A model generated the notes under the pieces. It had not been told where the DNA came from. It did not search any database and saw nothing but the letters and a program-made list of their open reading frames with translations. The translations under genes were made by a program, and so were the position numbers. A stretch of 9,547 bases of DNA from Erysipelotrichaceae bacterium UBA6182. GTDB lineage: Bacteria > Bacillota_I > Bacilli_A > Erysipelotrichales > Erysipelotrichaceae. Shown one piece after another: positions 1 to 5,477 of the stretch; position 1 is the first letter of the stretch; each line of letters begins with the position of its first letter. The stretch lies in assembly GCA_002422065.1 (NCBI GenBank), contig DITO01000195.1:729-10275 (forward strand), given 5' to 3'.

Positions 1-1
1 G

Positions 2-811
2 ATTTCGTATGTTCAAAGCTATTTTCCGCCTGAGAGAACACGCAAAGCGTTGGCAAATGTTAAAGGGTTATTTGGAAACTTCTTAGGAGCTTTGTTTGGT
101 ATCCTTACTCCTTTTTGTTCATGTTCATCGATTCCAATCTTTATTGGTTTCACTAATGCTGGACTTCCTTTAGGGGTAACATTCTCATTTTTAATCTGTT
201 CACCCCTTGTTGATATAGCCTCTGTTTTACTGATAGCAAGTTTCTTTGGATTTAGAATTGCGTTGATCTATGTACTAACGGGGATGACGCTTGCGATGAT
301 TGGTGGTTGGATTATTGGTCGCTTAAAGATGGAAAAGTATGTCGAACCATTTGTGTACAATAGTCCTATGGTACAGCTTGAAGAACAAGCCATGACTTTA
401 AAAGATCGTCATATTTTTTCGAAAGAAGCAGCCCTTGAAATCTTTCGTAAAGTTTGGATTTACGTTTTAGTTGGTGTTGGAATTGGAGCAGGAATTCATA
501 ATTGGATTCCAGAAGAATGGATTTTGTTAGTGCTTGGTCAAGATAAATGGTATTCAGTCCTCGTAGCAACAGCTGTGGGTATCCCAATGTATGCGAGTCT
601 ATTTGGAACACTTCCAATTGCGACAGCATTGGTTGCTAAGGGCGTTGGAATTGGTACTGTACTTGCATTTATGATGAGTGTGACTGCACTAAGTCTTCCA
701 AGCATTATTATGCTTAAGAATGTTGTTAAAACAAAACTACTTACTGTGTTTGTAGTGTATGTTTCATTAGGGATATTATTAATAGGATATCTCTTCAATA
801 TGTTCTTATAG
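2..811 (+). CDS. ArsP/YraQ-type permease, C-terminal part (5' truncated)
   Basis: Integral membrane permease of the ArsP_1/DUF318 family, some of whose members export trivalent organoarsenicals; the substrate here is unproven. The reading frame is open from base 2, so the true N-terminus lies before the window; the TTG at 50 is internal, has no ribosome site and should not be taken as the start. About 269 residues remain, and the family is usually somewhat over 300. The family hallmark PFCSCSSIPIF lies in the first membrane hairpin, followed by further hydrophobic segments, a hydrophilic central loop and a second-half repeat containing GIPMYASLFGTLPIA and a TALSLPSIIML segment. The two halves look like an inverted pseudo-repeat, as is usual for the family. 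The TAG stop runs into the AGGAGG ribosome site of the next gene, so the genes are co-transcribed. The linked ArsR and CxxC proteins support a thiol-reactive substrate. Family is confident; substrate is inference. Confidence 0.88.
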   Translation: MSYVQSYFPPERTRKALANVKGLFGNFLGALFGILTPFCSCSSIPIFIGFTNAGLPLGVTFSFLICSPLVDIASVLLIASFFGFRIALIYVLTGMTLAMIGGWIIGRLKMEKYVEPFVYNSPMVQLEEQAMTLKDRHIFSKEAALEIFRKVWIYVLVGVGIGAGIHNWIPEEWILLVLGQDKWYSVLVATAVGIPMYASLFGTLPIATALVAKGVGIGTVLAFMMSVTALSLPSIIMLKNVVKTKLLTVFVVYVSLGILLIGYLFNMFL

Positions 812-820
812 GAGGCATTT

Positions 821-1060
821 ATGAAAATAAAAGTTTTAGGTTCAGGGTGTGCTAATTGCAACACATTAGAAAATCGAATTAATGAAGTTATAAAGAAGCA
901 ACAGTTTGAAGCTACTGTAGAAAAGATAAGTGATTTTGGGGTGATGATGCAATATGGTTTAATGGGAAGTCCAGGACTTGTCATTAATGATAAGTTAGTG
1001 TCTTCAGGAAAACTATTATCACATCAACAGATTATCGATCTTTTAGAAAAACATAAATAG
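821..1060 (+). CDS. Small thioredoxin-like redox protein (first copy)
   Basis: A 79-residue thioredoxin-fold protein of the small archaeal/clostridial type (Thioredoxin_3, 'redox-active disulfide protein 2', MTH895-like). The N-terminal strand KIKVLGSG leads into a CANC active site (C10, C13), and P51 in the SPGLVI segment is the expected cis-proline beside the active site. There is no signal peptide, so it should be cytoplasmic. The ATG start has a near-perfect AGGAGG at 810-815. It lies 9 bases after the permease stop. Its partner is unknown; location suggests it reduces or exchanges thiols with the permease, its substrate or the ArsR sensor. A second copy of identical length lies two genes downstream, with the same cysteine and proline positions. 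Confidence 0.88.
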   Translation: MKIKVLGSGCANCNTLENRINEVIKKQQFEATVEKISDFGVMMQYGLMGSPGLVINDKLVSSGKLLSHQQIIDLLEKHK

Positions 1061-1065
1061 TGTTG

Positions 1066-1073
1066 AAAGGAGA
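1066..1073 (+). promoter_or_regulatory. Ribosome binding site that sets the ArsR start
   Basis: AAAGGAGA lies 4 bases before ATG 1078. An upstream in-frame GTG at 1060 would place this site inside the coding region and has no ribosome site of its own, so 1078 is the better start. Confidence 0.8.
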
Positions 1074-1077
1074 GTGC

Positions 1078-1341
1078 ATGGATAGAAACTTAATAGAGTG
1101 TTTTAAAGCGTTAGGAGATCCAATTCGCTTTAGTATCTTCAACTCACTCAAACAAAAGTCAATATGTGCTTGTGAATTTACACAAGTGCTTGATTTAGAA
1201 GTGAGTCAACCAACATTGTCATTTCATTTAAAGAAACTTAGAGATTGTGGCCTCATTTTGGAGACTAAAGATGGAACACGAAAAGTGATGTCAATAAACC
1301 AAGAAATGGTGTCATTAATTCAAGATTACTGGAAAATCTAA
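1078..1341 (+). CDS. arsR: ArsR/SmtB-family metalloid-responsive repressor
   Basis: An 87-residue winged-helix repressor. The early ALGDPIRFSIF stretch is the typical ArsR N-terminal helix. CAC (C30, C32) matches the CVC pair that binds As(III)/Sb(III) in E. coli ArsR (C32, C34); the third E. coli cysteine, C37, is replaced by T35, but two thiolates are known to suffice for response in that protein. The recognition helix is around residues 42-54 (VSQPTLSFHLKKL). C57 is an extra cysteine. ATG 1078 was chosen because the ribosome site at 1066-1073 excludes the GTG at 1060. It lies 17 bases after one thioredoxin-like gene and 12 before another, within the permease operon. It probably represses its own operon, whose promoter is off the window. 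As(III) class is the best guess; other soft metals cannot be excluded. Confidence 0.88.
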   Translation: MDRNLIECFKALGDPIRFSIFNSLKQKSICACEFTQVLDLEVSQPTLSFHLKKLRDCGLILETKDGTRKVMSINQEMVSLIQDYWKI

Positions 1342-1353
1342 AGGAGAAAACCT

Positions 1354-1593
1354 ATGAATATAAAAATACTAGGAATTGGCTGTTCAAATTGTACGAAGTT
1401 AGAAGAGAATGCTAAAGAAGCAGTAAAACGTCTTAATCTGGTGGCTGAATTTGAGAAAGTCACAGATCCTAAAAAGTTCAGCTTATATGGAATTATGAAG
1501 ACTCCTGGACTTGTTATAGATGGAAAAGTAGTATCCTATGGACGTGTCACACCCACTGATGAAATCATTAAGATTATTGAAGGATTACAATAA
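1354..1593 (+). CDS. Small thioredoxin-like redox protein (second copy)
   Basis: A 79-residue paralogue of the protein at 821-1060 with the same layout: strand NIKILGIG, CSNC active site (C10, C13), cis-proline P51 in TPGLVI, and a C-terminal helix. The sequences differ at many positions, so this is an old duplication or two separately recruited members, not a recent tandem copy. AAGGAG at 1341-1346 gives a good ribosome site, and the gene starts 12 bases after the arsR stop. No signal peptide; cytoplasmic. It is the last recognisable gene of the permease operon. Two copies flanking arsR suggest separate partners, for example permease and sensor, but that is inference. Confidence 0.87.
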   Translation: MNIKILGIGCSNCTKLEENAKEAVKRLNLVAEFEKVTDPKKFSLYGIMKTPGLVIDGKVVSYGRVTPTDEIIKIIEGLQ

Positions 1594-1796
1594 GACAGAA
1601 TAAGAAGATAAATCATCAGAAATATTAGTAAGAGAGTATGATCAATAAAGAATAGGGATTCTTGTTTTGTTTAGATAATATTGAAAAAGCAGGTCTAAAC
1701 ACTGATAAAAAAATCGAATAATTTAGTAAAAATTTGGTTTCTAAGTTATCATATACTAGATAATCATTTAGATTCATTGAGAATTAAGATACCAAT

Positions 1797-1815
1797 AAAA
1801 ATGTGTCACATTTTT
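1797..1815. repeat. 19-bp perfect palindrome, possible operator
   Basis: AAAAATGTG and CACATTTTT are exact reverse complements around a single T. The one-base centre favours a protein-binding site, although a 7-bp stem with a 5-base loop is also possible. It lies about 150 bases upstream of the acyl-CoA operon promoter and 200 bases after the redox operon. It matches no operator I can name with confidence. Confidence 0.5.
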
Positions 1816-1861
1816 CAAATGAATTATTCTACGAAAATCACAAGCAATTCACATTTGTTAC

Positions 1862-1892
1862 AAAACACCACTTTATTGTGGTGTTTTAATTT
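1862..1892 (+). terminator. Rho-independent terminator (possibly bidirectional)
   Basis: A perfect 10-bp stem (AAAACACCAC with GTGGTGTTTT) closes a 6-base loop, TTTATT, and the 3' arm runs into TTTTAATTT. It probably ends read-through from the permease-thioredoxin-arsR operon, although it lies about 270 bases after the last gene. Flanking A and T runs would let it act in both directions. Confidence 0.7.
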
Positions 1893-1916
1893 GATTAAAG
1901 AGTTCCCTGCTTACAT

Positions 1917-1934
1917 TTGTTATTTTATTCACGA
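1917..1934. promoter_or_regulatory. Weak Rex-box-like sequence
   Basis: TTGTTAT-TTTA-TTCACGA has three mismatches in 14 fixed positions to either the TTGTGAA-N4-TTCACAA or the clostridial TTGTTAA-N4-TTAACAA form of the Rex operator, as I recall them. It lies 16 bases before the -35 element and exactly 34 bp upstream of the better match at 1951. Confidence 0.3.
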
Positions 1935-1950
1935 AATACTTGATACTAAC

Positions 1951-1968
1951 TTGACAATAAATTCACAA
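1951..1968. promoter_or_regulatory. Rex-box-like operator overlapping the -35
   Basis: TTGACAA-TAAA-TTCACAA matches the Rex consensus TTGTGAA-N4-TTCACAA at 12 of 14 fixed positions, with the right half perfect. Rex is an NADH/NAD+-sensing repressor that controls butyryl-CoA and related fermentation operons in clostridia. Bound here it would cover the -35 hexamer. Part of the left-half match is imposed by the -35 itself, and rex is not in the window. Confidence 0.45.
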
Positions 1969-1979
1969 AGTTATATATT
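1951..1979 (+). promoter_or_regulatory. Sigma-A-type promoter of the acyl-CoA operon
   Basis: The -35 is TTGACA (1951-1956, perfect), the spacer is 17 bp, and the -10 is TATATT (1974-1979, one mismatch to TATAAT). The expected start of transcription is near 1985-1987, giving a leader of roughly 33 bases before ATG 2019. Confidence 0.8.
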
Positions 1980-1983
1980 TAAC

Positions 1984-1999
1984 ATGAATTAACATTCAT
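1984..1999. promoter_or_regulatory. Inverted repeat at the transcription start, possible operator
   Basis: ATGAAT-TAAC-ATTCAT is a perfect 6-bp inverted repeat sitting 4 bp after the -10 element and before the ribosome site. The position is classic for a repressor operator. The TGAAT...ATTCA halves resemble those of the Bacillus FadR site, but the spacing is 4 bp shorter, so the regulator is open. Confidence 0.4.
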
Positions 2000-2003
2000 A
2001 TTG

Positions 2004-2012
2004 AAAGGAAGG
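2004..2012 (+). promoter_or_regulatory. Ribosome binding site that sets the MaoC start
   Basis: AAAGGAAGG ends 6 bases before ATG 2019. The in-frame TTG at 2001 is upstream of this site and is not a credible start. Confidence 0.8.
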
Positions 2013-2018
2013 ATTATT

Positions 2019-2456
2019 ATGGAACCTGGAAAAAGCATTCAACAACTGAATTTAGGTGACGCCGTAGTCATGACTAAGACAATCGTAGACGAAGATATTC
2101 GATTATTTGCACAAGTAAGTGGAGATGCAAACCCGATTCATTTAGATGAGGAGTATGCAGCAACAACACGTTTCAAACGTCGCATTGCTCATGGTCATTA
2201 TGTTGCATCATTATTCTCTACATTATTAGGCACACAACTTCCTGGTCAAGGATCAATTTATTTAAGCCAATCAATTAAATACATGGCACCTGTTTATTTA
2301 GGGGATGTCATCACTGCAGAAGTAAAAGTTTCAGAAAAGAATGAAGAAAGAAATAGAGTCACGTTAGAAACTACAGCCACTAATCAAGATGGTGTAGTCG
2401 TAGTGAAAGGTGTAGCCGAAATCATGCCACCTAAGGAACAAGCACATGTTAAGTGA
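2019..2456 (+). CDS. MaoC-family (R)-specific enoyl-CoA hydratase
   Basis: A 145-residue single hot-dog-domain hydratase, PhaJ/MaoC type, which reversibly adds water to trans-2-enoyl-CoA to give (R)-3-hydroxyacyl-CoA. The hydratase-2 motif is intact: SGDANPIHLDEEYA supplies the catalytic Asp and His (D36, H41), followed by FKRRIAHGHY. Length is typical of the short family members. ATG 2019 was chosen from the ribosome site at 2004-2012. It is the first gene of the acyl-CoA operon and overlaps the dehydrogenase gene by 11 bases, so the two are probably translationally coupled. In standard butyrate operons this step is done by an unrelated crotonase acting on (S)-3-hydroxyacyl-CoA; a MaoC in that slot implies R-stereochemistry or a different acyl chain. 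Cytoplasmic. Exact chain length cannot be read from sequence. Confidence 0.87.
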   Translation: MEPGKSIQQLNLGDAVVMTKTIVDEDIRLFAQVSGDANPIHLDEEYAATTRFKRRIAHGHYVASLFSTLLGTQLPGQGSIYLSQSIKYMAPVYLGDVITAEVKVSEKNEERNRVTLETTATNQDGVVVVKGVAEIMPPKEQAHVK

Positions 2457-3576
2457 AAAGCATATTAAAATACAAACACTAATGCGTGAATTTACTCAAA
2501 AGTATGTTGCTCCAATTGCAGCTGAAATTGATGAGAATCACCGTTTTCCAGAGGAAACTGTACGCGCCTTGGTACAACATGGCATGATGTCAATTCCATA
2601 TCCTAAAACTTTTGGTGGTGCAGGAGCAGATACACTAGCGTACATTATTGCAGTTGAAGAACTTTCAAAGGCATGTGCAACAACAGGGGTTATCTTATCA
2701 GCTCATACATCATTAGGAATTTCTCCAATTTATACTTATGGAAGTGATGCTTTAAAAGCTAAATATCTTCCTGACATGATGAGTGGTAAGAAACTTGGAG
2801 CATTTGGGTTAACTGAACCTAATGCTGGTACTGATGCTGCTGGACAAAAAACAGTAGCTATTCTTAAAGATGATCATTATGAACTTACGGGTTCAAAAAT
2901 CTTTATTACCAATGCAATTTATGCTGACATTTATGTCGTATTTGCAATGACTCAACCAGAATTAGGGATGAAAGGTATTACTGCCTTCGTTATCGAAAAA
3001 GGTTGGGAAGGATTTACTTTTGGTAAGAAAGAGAAGAAACTTGGTATTTGTGGATCTAGCACATGTGAACTAGTCTTTGATCATGTTAAGGTTCCTTTAG
3101 AAAATCGTCTTGGTAAAGAAGGTGAAGGATTTAAGATTGCAATGGGTACCCTTGATGGTGGACGTATTGGAATCGCAGCTCAAGCAGTAGGTATTGCAAA
3201 AGGCGCACTTAAAGAAACACTAGAATATGCTAAAAAACGTAAACAATTCAAACAACCTATTAGTAACTTTCAAAACACGCAATTCGTAATTGCTGATATG
3301 GCATTACAAATCGAAGCAGCTGAACTTCTTTTATACAGAGCTGCAGTCGCTAAAGATACTCAAAAGAACTTCTCAAAAGAAGCTGCAATGGCTAAACTCT
3401 TTGGTTCTGAAACTGCAATGAAAGTAACTACACAAGCGATTCAAGTTCTTGGTGGTTATGGTTACATTAAAGACTATCCATTAGAGCGTATGTTTAGAGA
3501 TGCTAAGATTACAGAAATTTATGAAGGAACCTCTGAGGTGCAACGCATGGTTATTGCATCCAGTGTGTTAAGGTAA
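2446..3576 (+). CDS. Acyl-CoA dehydrogenase, short-chain/butyryl-CoA type
   Basis: A 376-residue FAD flavoenzyme interconverting acyl-CoA and trans-2-enoyl-CoA with EtfAB as electron partner. Full family length. The first signature GLTEPNAGTDAAG starts at residue 121, followed by the LTGSKIFITNA strand; the FAD-binding QVLGGYGYI starts at Q333; the catalytic base is E360 in IYEGTSE, matching Glu376 of medium-chain and Glu367-type short-chain enzymes. The arrangement is closest to short-chain and clostridial Bcd enzymes. ATG 2446 overlaps the MaoC end by 11 bases and has AAGGA at 2433-2437 inside the MaoC gene. EtfB follows after 5 bases. With a matching EtfAB it could act as a bifurcating crotonyl-CoA reductase or in beta-oxidation; direction is not determined by sequence. 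Confidence 0.93.
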   Translation: MLSEKHIKIQTLMREFTQKYVAPIAAEIDENHRFPEETVRALVQHGMMSIPYPKTFGGAGADTLAYIIAVEELSKACATTGVILSAHTSLGISPIYTYGSDALKAKYLPDMMSGKKLGAFGLTEPNAGTDAAGQKTVAILKDDHYELTGSKIFITNAIYADIYVVFAMTQPELGMKGITAFVIEKGWEGFTFGKKEKKLGICGSSTCELVFDHVKVPLENRLGKEGEGFKIAMGTLDGGRIGIAAQAVGIAKGALKETLEYAKKRKQFKQPISNFQNTQFVIADMALQIEAAELLLYRAAVAKDTQKNFSKEAAMAKLFGSETAMKVTTQAIQVLGGYGYIKDYPLERMFRDAKITEIYEGTSEVQRMVIASSVLR

Positions 3577-3581
3577 GCCCA

Positions 3582-4367
3582 ATGAAAATCATAGTCCTTG
3601 TAAAACAAGTGCCTAACACCACAGAAATCAAAGTTGATCCTATCAAAGGTACACTTATTCGTGATGGTGTTGATTCAATTATTAATCCAGATGATCGTGC
3701 TTCAGTAGAATGTGCGTTAATGATTAAAGATCAGTTTCCAGAAACGCATGTTAGAGTGCTAACTATGGGACCTAAACAAGCAGTAGGAATGCTTCAAGAA
3801 CTTTATGGAATGGGTGTTGATGAGTGTTCACTTATCAATGACGCAATCTTTGCAGGAGCAGACACATGGGCAACATCATTAACATTATCTAAAGCGATTG
3901 CTTTATATGAGTATGATTTAATCTTAGCAGGACGTCAAGCGATTGATGGAGATACAGCGCAAGTTGGACCTCAAGTTGCTGAATGGTTAGATCTTCCACA
4001 AGTTACTTATGTTTCAAGTATAAAAGAAGTTACAGATAAGAACATCACTGTTGTTAAGTCATATGAAGATATGGAAGAAGTATGTCGTGTAAGCTTTCCA
4101 TGTTTGATTACAACACTTGCTGATCAAATCAAACCAAGACTTGGAAACTTCAGTCTTGTGTGGGAATCTAACCAAAGAGAAATCCCAATTCTAACAAGTG
4201 TAGAATTAAAAGCAGACCCAAAAGAAGTTGGACTTAAAGGTTCATTGACTCAAGTTAAGAAGACATTTGTTAAGAGCGTAAGCAAGAAAGGACAAATGAT
4301 TAAAGATGATATTGAATTAGCAGCGAAGACGATTGCTGACATTATTCATCAAAATAATCATGCATAA
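3582..4367 (+). CDS. etfB: Electron transfer flavoprotein beta subunit
   Basis: A 261-residue EtfB, cytoplasmic partner of EtfA. It opens with KIIVLVKQVPNTTEIKVDP, then INPDD, GADTWATS (from G92) and GRQAIDGDTAQVGPQ (from G117), and PCLITT. These segments closely follow, from memory, the EtfB that pairs with clostridial butyryl-CoA dehydrogenase, including the DGDTAQVGP stretch in the nucleotide-binding region, and differ from the mitochondrial type. That suggests the electron-bifurcating class (NADH oxidised, crotonyl-CoA and ferredoxin reduced), but this needs phylogeny. The ribosome site is weak (AAGG at 3570-3573, within the end of the previous gene), consistent with coupling. The gene ends in TAA at 4367. 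Confidence 0.93.
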   Translation: MKIIVLVKQVPNTTEIKVDPIKGTLIRDGVDSIINPDDRASVECALMIKDQFPETHVRVLTMGPKQAVGMLQELYGMGVDECSLINDAIFAGADTWATSLTLSKAIALYEYDLILAGRQAIDGDTAQVGPQVAEWLDLPQVTYVSSIKEVTDKNITVVKSYEDMEEVCRVSFPCLITTLADQIKPRLGNFSLVWESNQREIPILTSVELKADPKEVGLKGSLTQVKKTFVKSVSKKGQMIKDDIELAAKTIADIIHQNNHA

Positions 4368-4371
4368 CACT

Positions 4372-5361
4372 ATGAACGTAAAAGACATTTATGTATACAT
4401 CGAAGTCCGCGAACAAACCGCTCTTGATGTAGGATTCCAATTATTATCTTTATCTCAAACACTTAAAGAACAATATGCTGCAAAAAGCATTGCACAAGAT
4501 GTTGTGGCTGTATTAGTTGGACACAATGTTGAGAAGCACATTAAAACTTGTCACGACTATGGTGCTGACAAAGTCGTAGTTGTTGACCATGAAGTACTTA
4601 ATTTTCCAACAACTGAGGCAGTAACTCACGCATTAACGCAAGTTATTAAAACATTCAACCCAGAATGTTTCCTCATTGGTGCAACAGTCGTAGGACGTGA
4701 CATTGCTCCTCGTGTTGCAGCTCGTGTTGCAACTGGATTAACAGCAGATGCGACGCATCTTGAAGTGGATCCAGCTGATGACTCCCGCTTACTTCTTATG
4801 ACTCGTCCTGCATTTGGTGGTAATCTTTATGGAACAATTATTTGTCCATTCTCTTATCCTCAAATGTCCTCGATTCGTCCTGAAGTATTTGTTAAAGTGC
4901 TATATGAGCGTCCAGTAGTTGAGCCAATTCGTTTTGACTTTAGCTTTACACCTAAACATACGATTGAAGTTCTAGAACGTAAGGTTAAACATAAAGAGGG
5001 TGGAGATTTAAAGAAAGCCCATATGATTTTAGCTGGTGGTCGTAGTATGGCTAACCATGTTGAAAAACTTCAAGAATTTGCAAGTAGCATTAATGCAACA
5101 TTTGCTGCATCACGTGGACTTGTTGAAAGTGGTAAAGTTGGTAAAGATATCCAAGTAGGACAAACAGGAACTAGCGTCCGTCCTGCATTATACATCGCAT
5201 GTGGTATTTCAGGAGCTGCTCAACATACAGCTGGTATGGAAAATGCACAAACGATTATTGCTATCAATACTGACCCTGAAGCTTCAATCTTCCAATTCTC
5301 TCATTTAGGAGTTGTTGGAGATGCAGTTGAAGTGTTAAAAGAAGTACAAAAATACTTATAG
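4372..5361 (+). CDS. etfA: Electron transfer flavoprotein alpha subunit
   Basis: A 329-residue EtfA. The N-terminal domain is the adenine-nucleotide-hydrolase-like fold (starting NVKDIYVYIEVRE) and the C-terminal half holds FAD: QTGTSVRP at 264-271, LYIACGISGAAQH at 273-285, then IIAINTDPEASIF and GVVGD. LLLMTRPAFGGN lies between them. Family length is full. Start choice: ATG 4372, 4 bases after the etfB stop, gives the family-typical N-terminus; ATG 4360, overlapping the etfB stop by 8 bases, is a possible alternative adding four residues. Neither has a Shine-Dalgarno sequence, so translation probably depends on ribosomes finishing etfB. Last gene of the operon, followed directly by a strong terminator. 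Confidence 0.92.
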   Translation: MNVKDIYVYIEVREQTALDVGFQLLSLSQTLKEQYAAKSIAQDVVAVLVGHNVEKHIKTCHDYGADKVVVVDHEVLNFPTTEAVTHALTQVIKTFNPECFLIGATVVGRDIAPRVAARVATGLTADATHLEVDPADDSRLLLMTRPAFGGNLYGTIICPFSYPQMSSIRPEVFVKVLYERPVVEPIRFDFSFTPKHTIEVLERKVKHKEGGDLKKAHMILAGGRSMANHVEKLQEFASSINATFAASRGLVESGKVGKDIQVGQTGTSVRPALYIACGISGAAQHTAGMENAQTIIAINTDPEASIFQFSHLGVVGDAVEVLKEVQKYL

Positions 5362-5368
5362 CTTGTTC

Positions 5369-5397
5369 AACCACCCGAAAGGGTGGTTATTTTTTCT
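5369..5397 (+). terminator. Strong rho-independent terminator after etfA
   Basis: AACCACCC and GGGTGGTT form a perfect 8-bp GC-rich stem closed by a GAAA tetraloop, followed by ATTTTTTCTT. It starts 8 bases after the etfA stop and cleanly ends the acyl-CoA operon. Confidence 0.93.
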
Positions 5398-5404
5398 TAA
5401 AAAC

Positions 5405-5434
5405 TGGAAAACCTAGGTGATAAGTATGTATAAT
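5405..5434 (+). promoter_or_regulatory. Probable promoter of the GGDEF/HD-GYP gene
   Basis: A perfect TATAAT (5429-5434), with TG directly before it, lies about 43 bases before ATG 5478. The best -35 is a weak TGGAAA at 5405-5410, 18 bp upstream. The -10 is convincing, the -35 less so. Confidence 0.55.
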
Positions 5435-5477
5435 AGACATATAGCAATTAATATGTGTTCTATAAAGGTGAAGTCAT

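Larger units (their letters stand above)
1594..2018. other. Gene-free intergenic stretch
   Basis: No convincing gene lies here. The first 170 bases are AT-rich and carry stops in all forward frames; one short frame near 1656-1724 could be a decayed gene remnant but resembles nothing I recognise. It contains an 8-bp inverted repeat (TGTTTAGA at 1668, TCTAAACA ending 1701), a 19-bp palindrome at 1797-1815, a terminator hairpin at 1862-1887, two exact copies of ACATTTGTTA (1851-1860 and 1913-1922), two Rex-box-like sequences and the promoter of the acyl-CoA operon. Confidence 0.7.

Noticed and set aside
366..984. Open frames on the reverse strand within the permease and first thioredoxin-like gene
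   Set aside because: They are antisense to well-supported genes, lack ribosome sites and show no recognisable domain.
1668..1701. Inverted repeat TGTTTAGA/TCTAAACA as a terminator of the redox operon
   Set aside because: The stem is AT-rich with an 18-base spacer and no T run follows, so a terminator call is not supported; the hairpin at 1862 is the better candidate.
1656..1724. Possible remnant of a decayed gene (frame reading GFLFCLDNIEKAGL and onward)
   Set aside because: Only about 22 codons between stops and no family resemblance that I can defend; no inverted repeats of an insertion sequence nearby.
1851..1922. Two exact ACATTTGTTA copies and three ATTCAC copies as an iteron or CRISPR-like array
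   Set aside because: Too few, irregularly spaced and short; chance is likely in such AT-rich DNA.
1777..1992. 71-residue open frame in the intergenic stretch
   Set aside because: It begins with TTG without a ribosome site, runs through the terminator hairpin and the promoter of the next operon, and its translation resembles no family.
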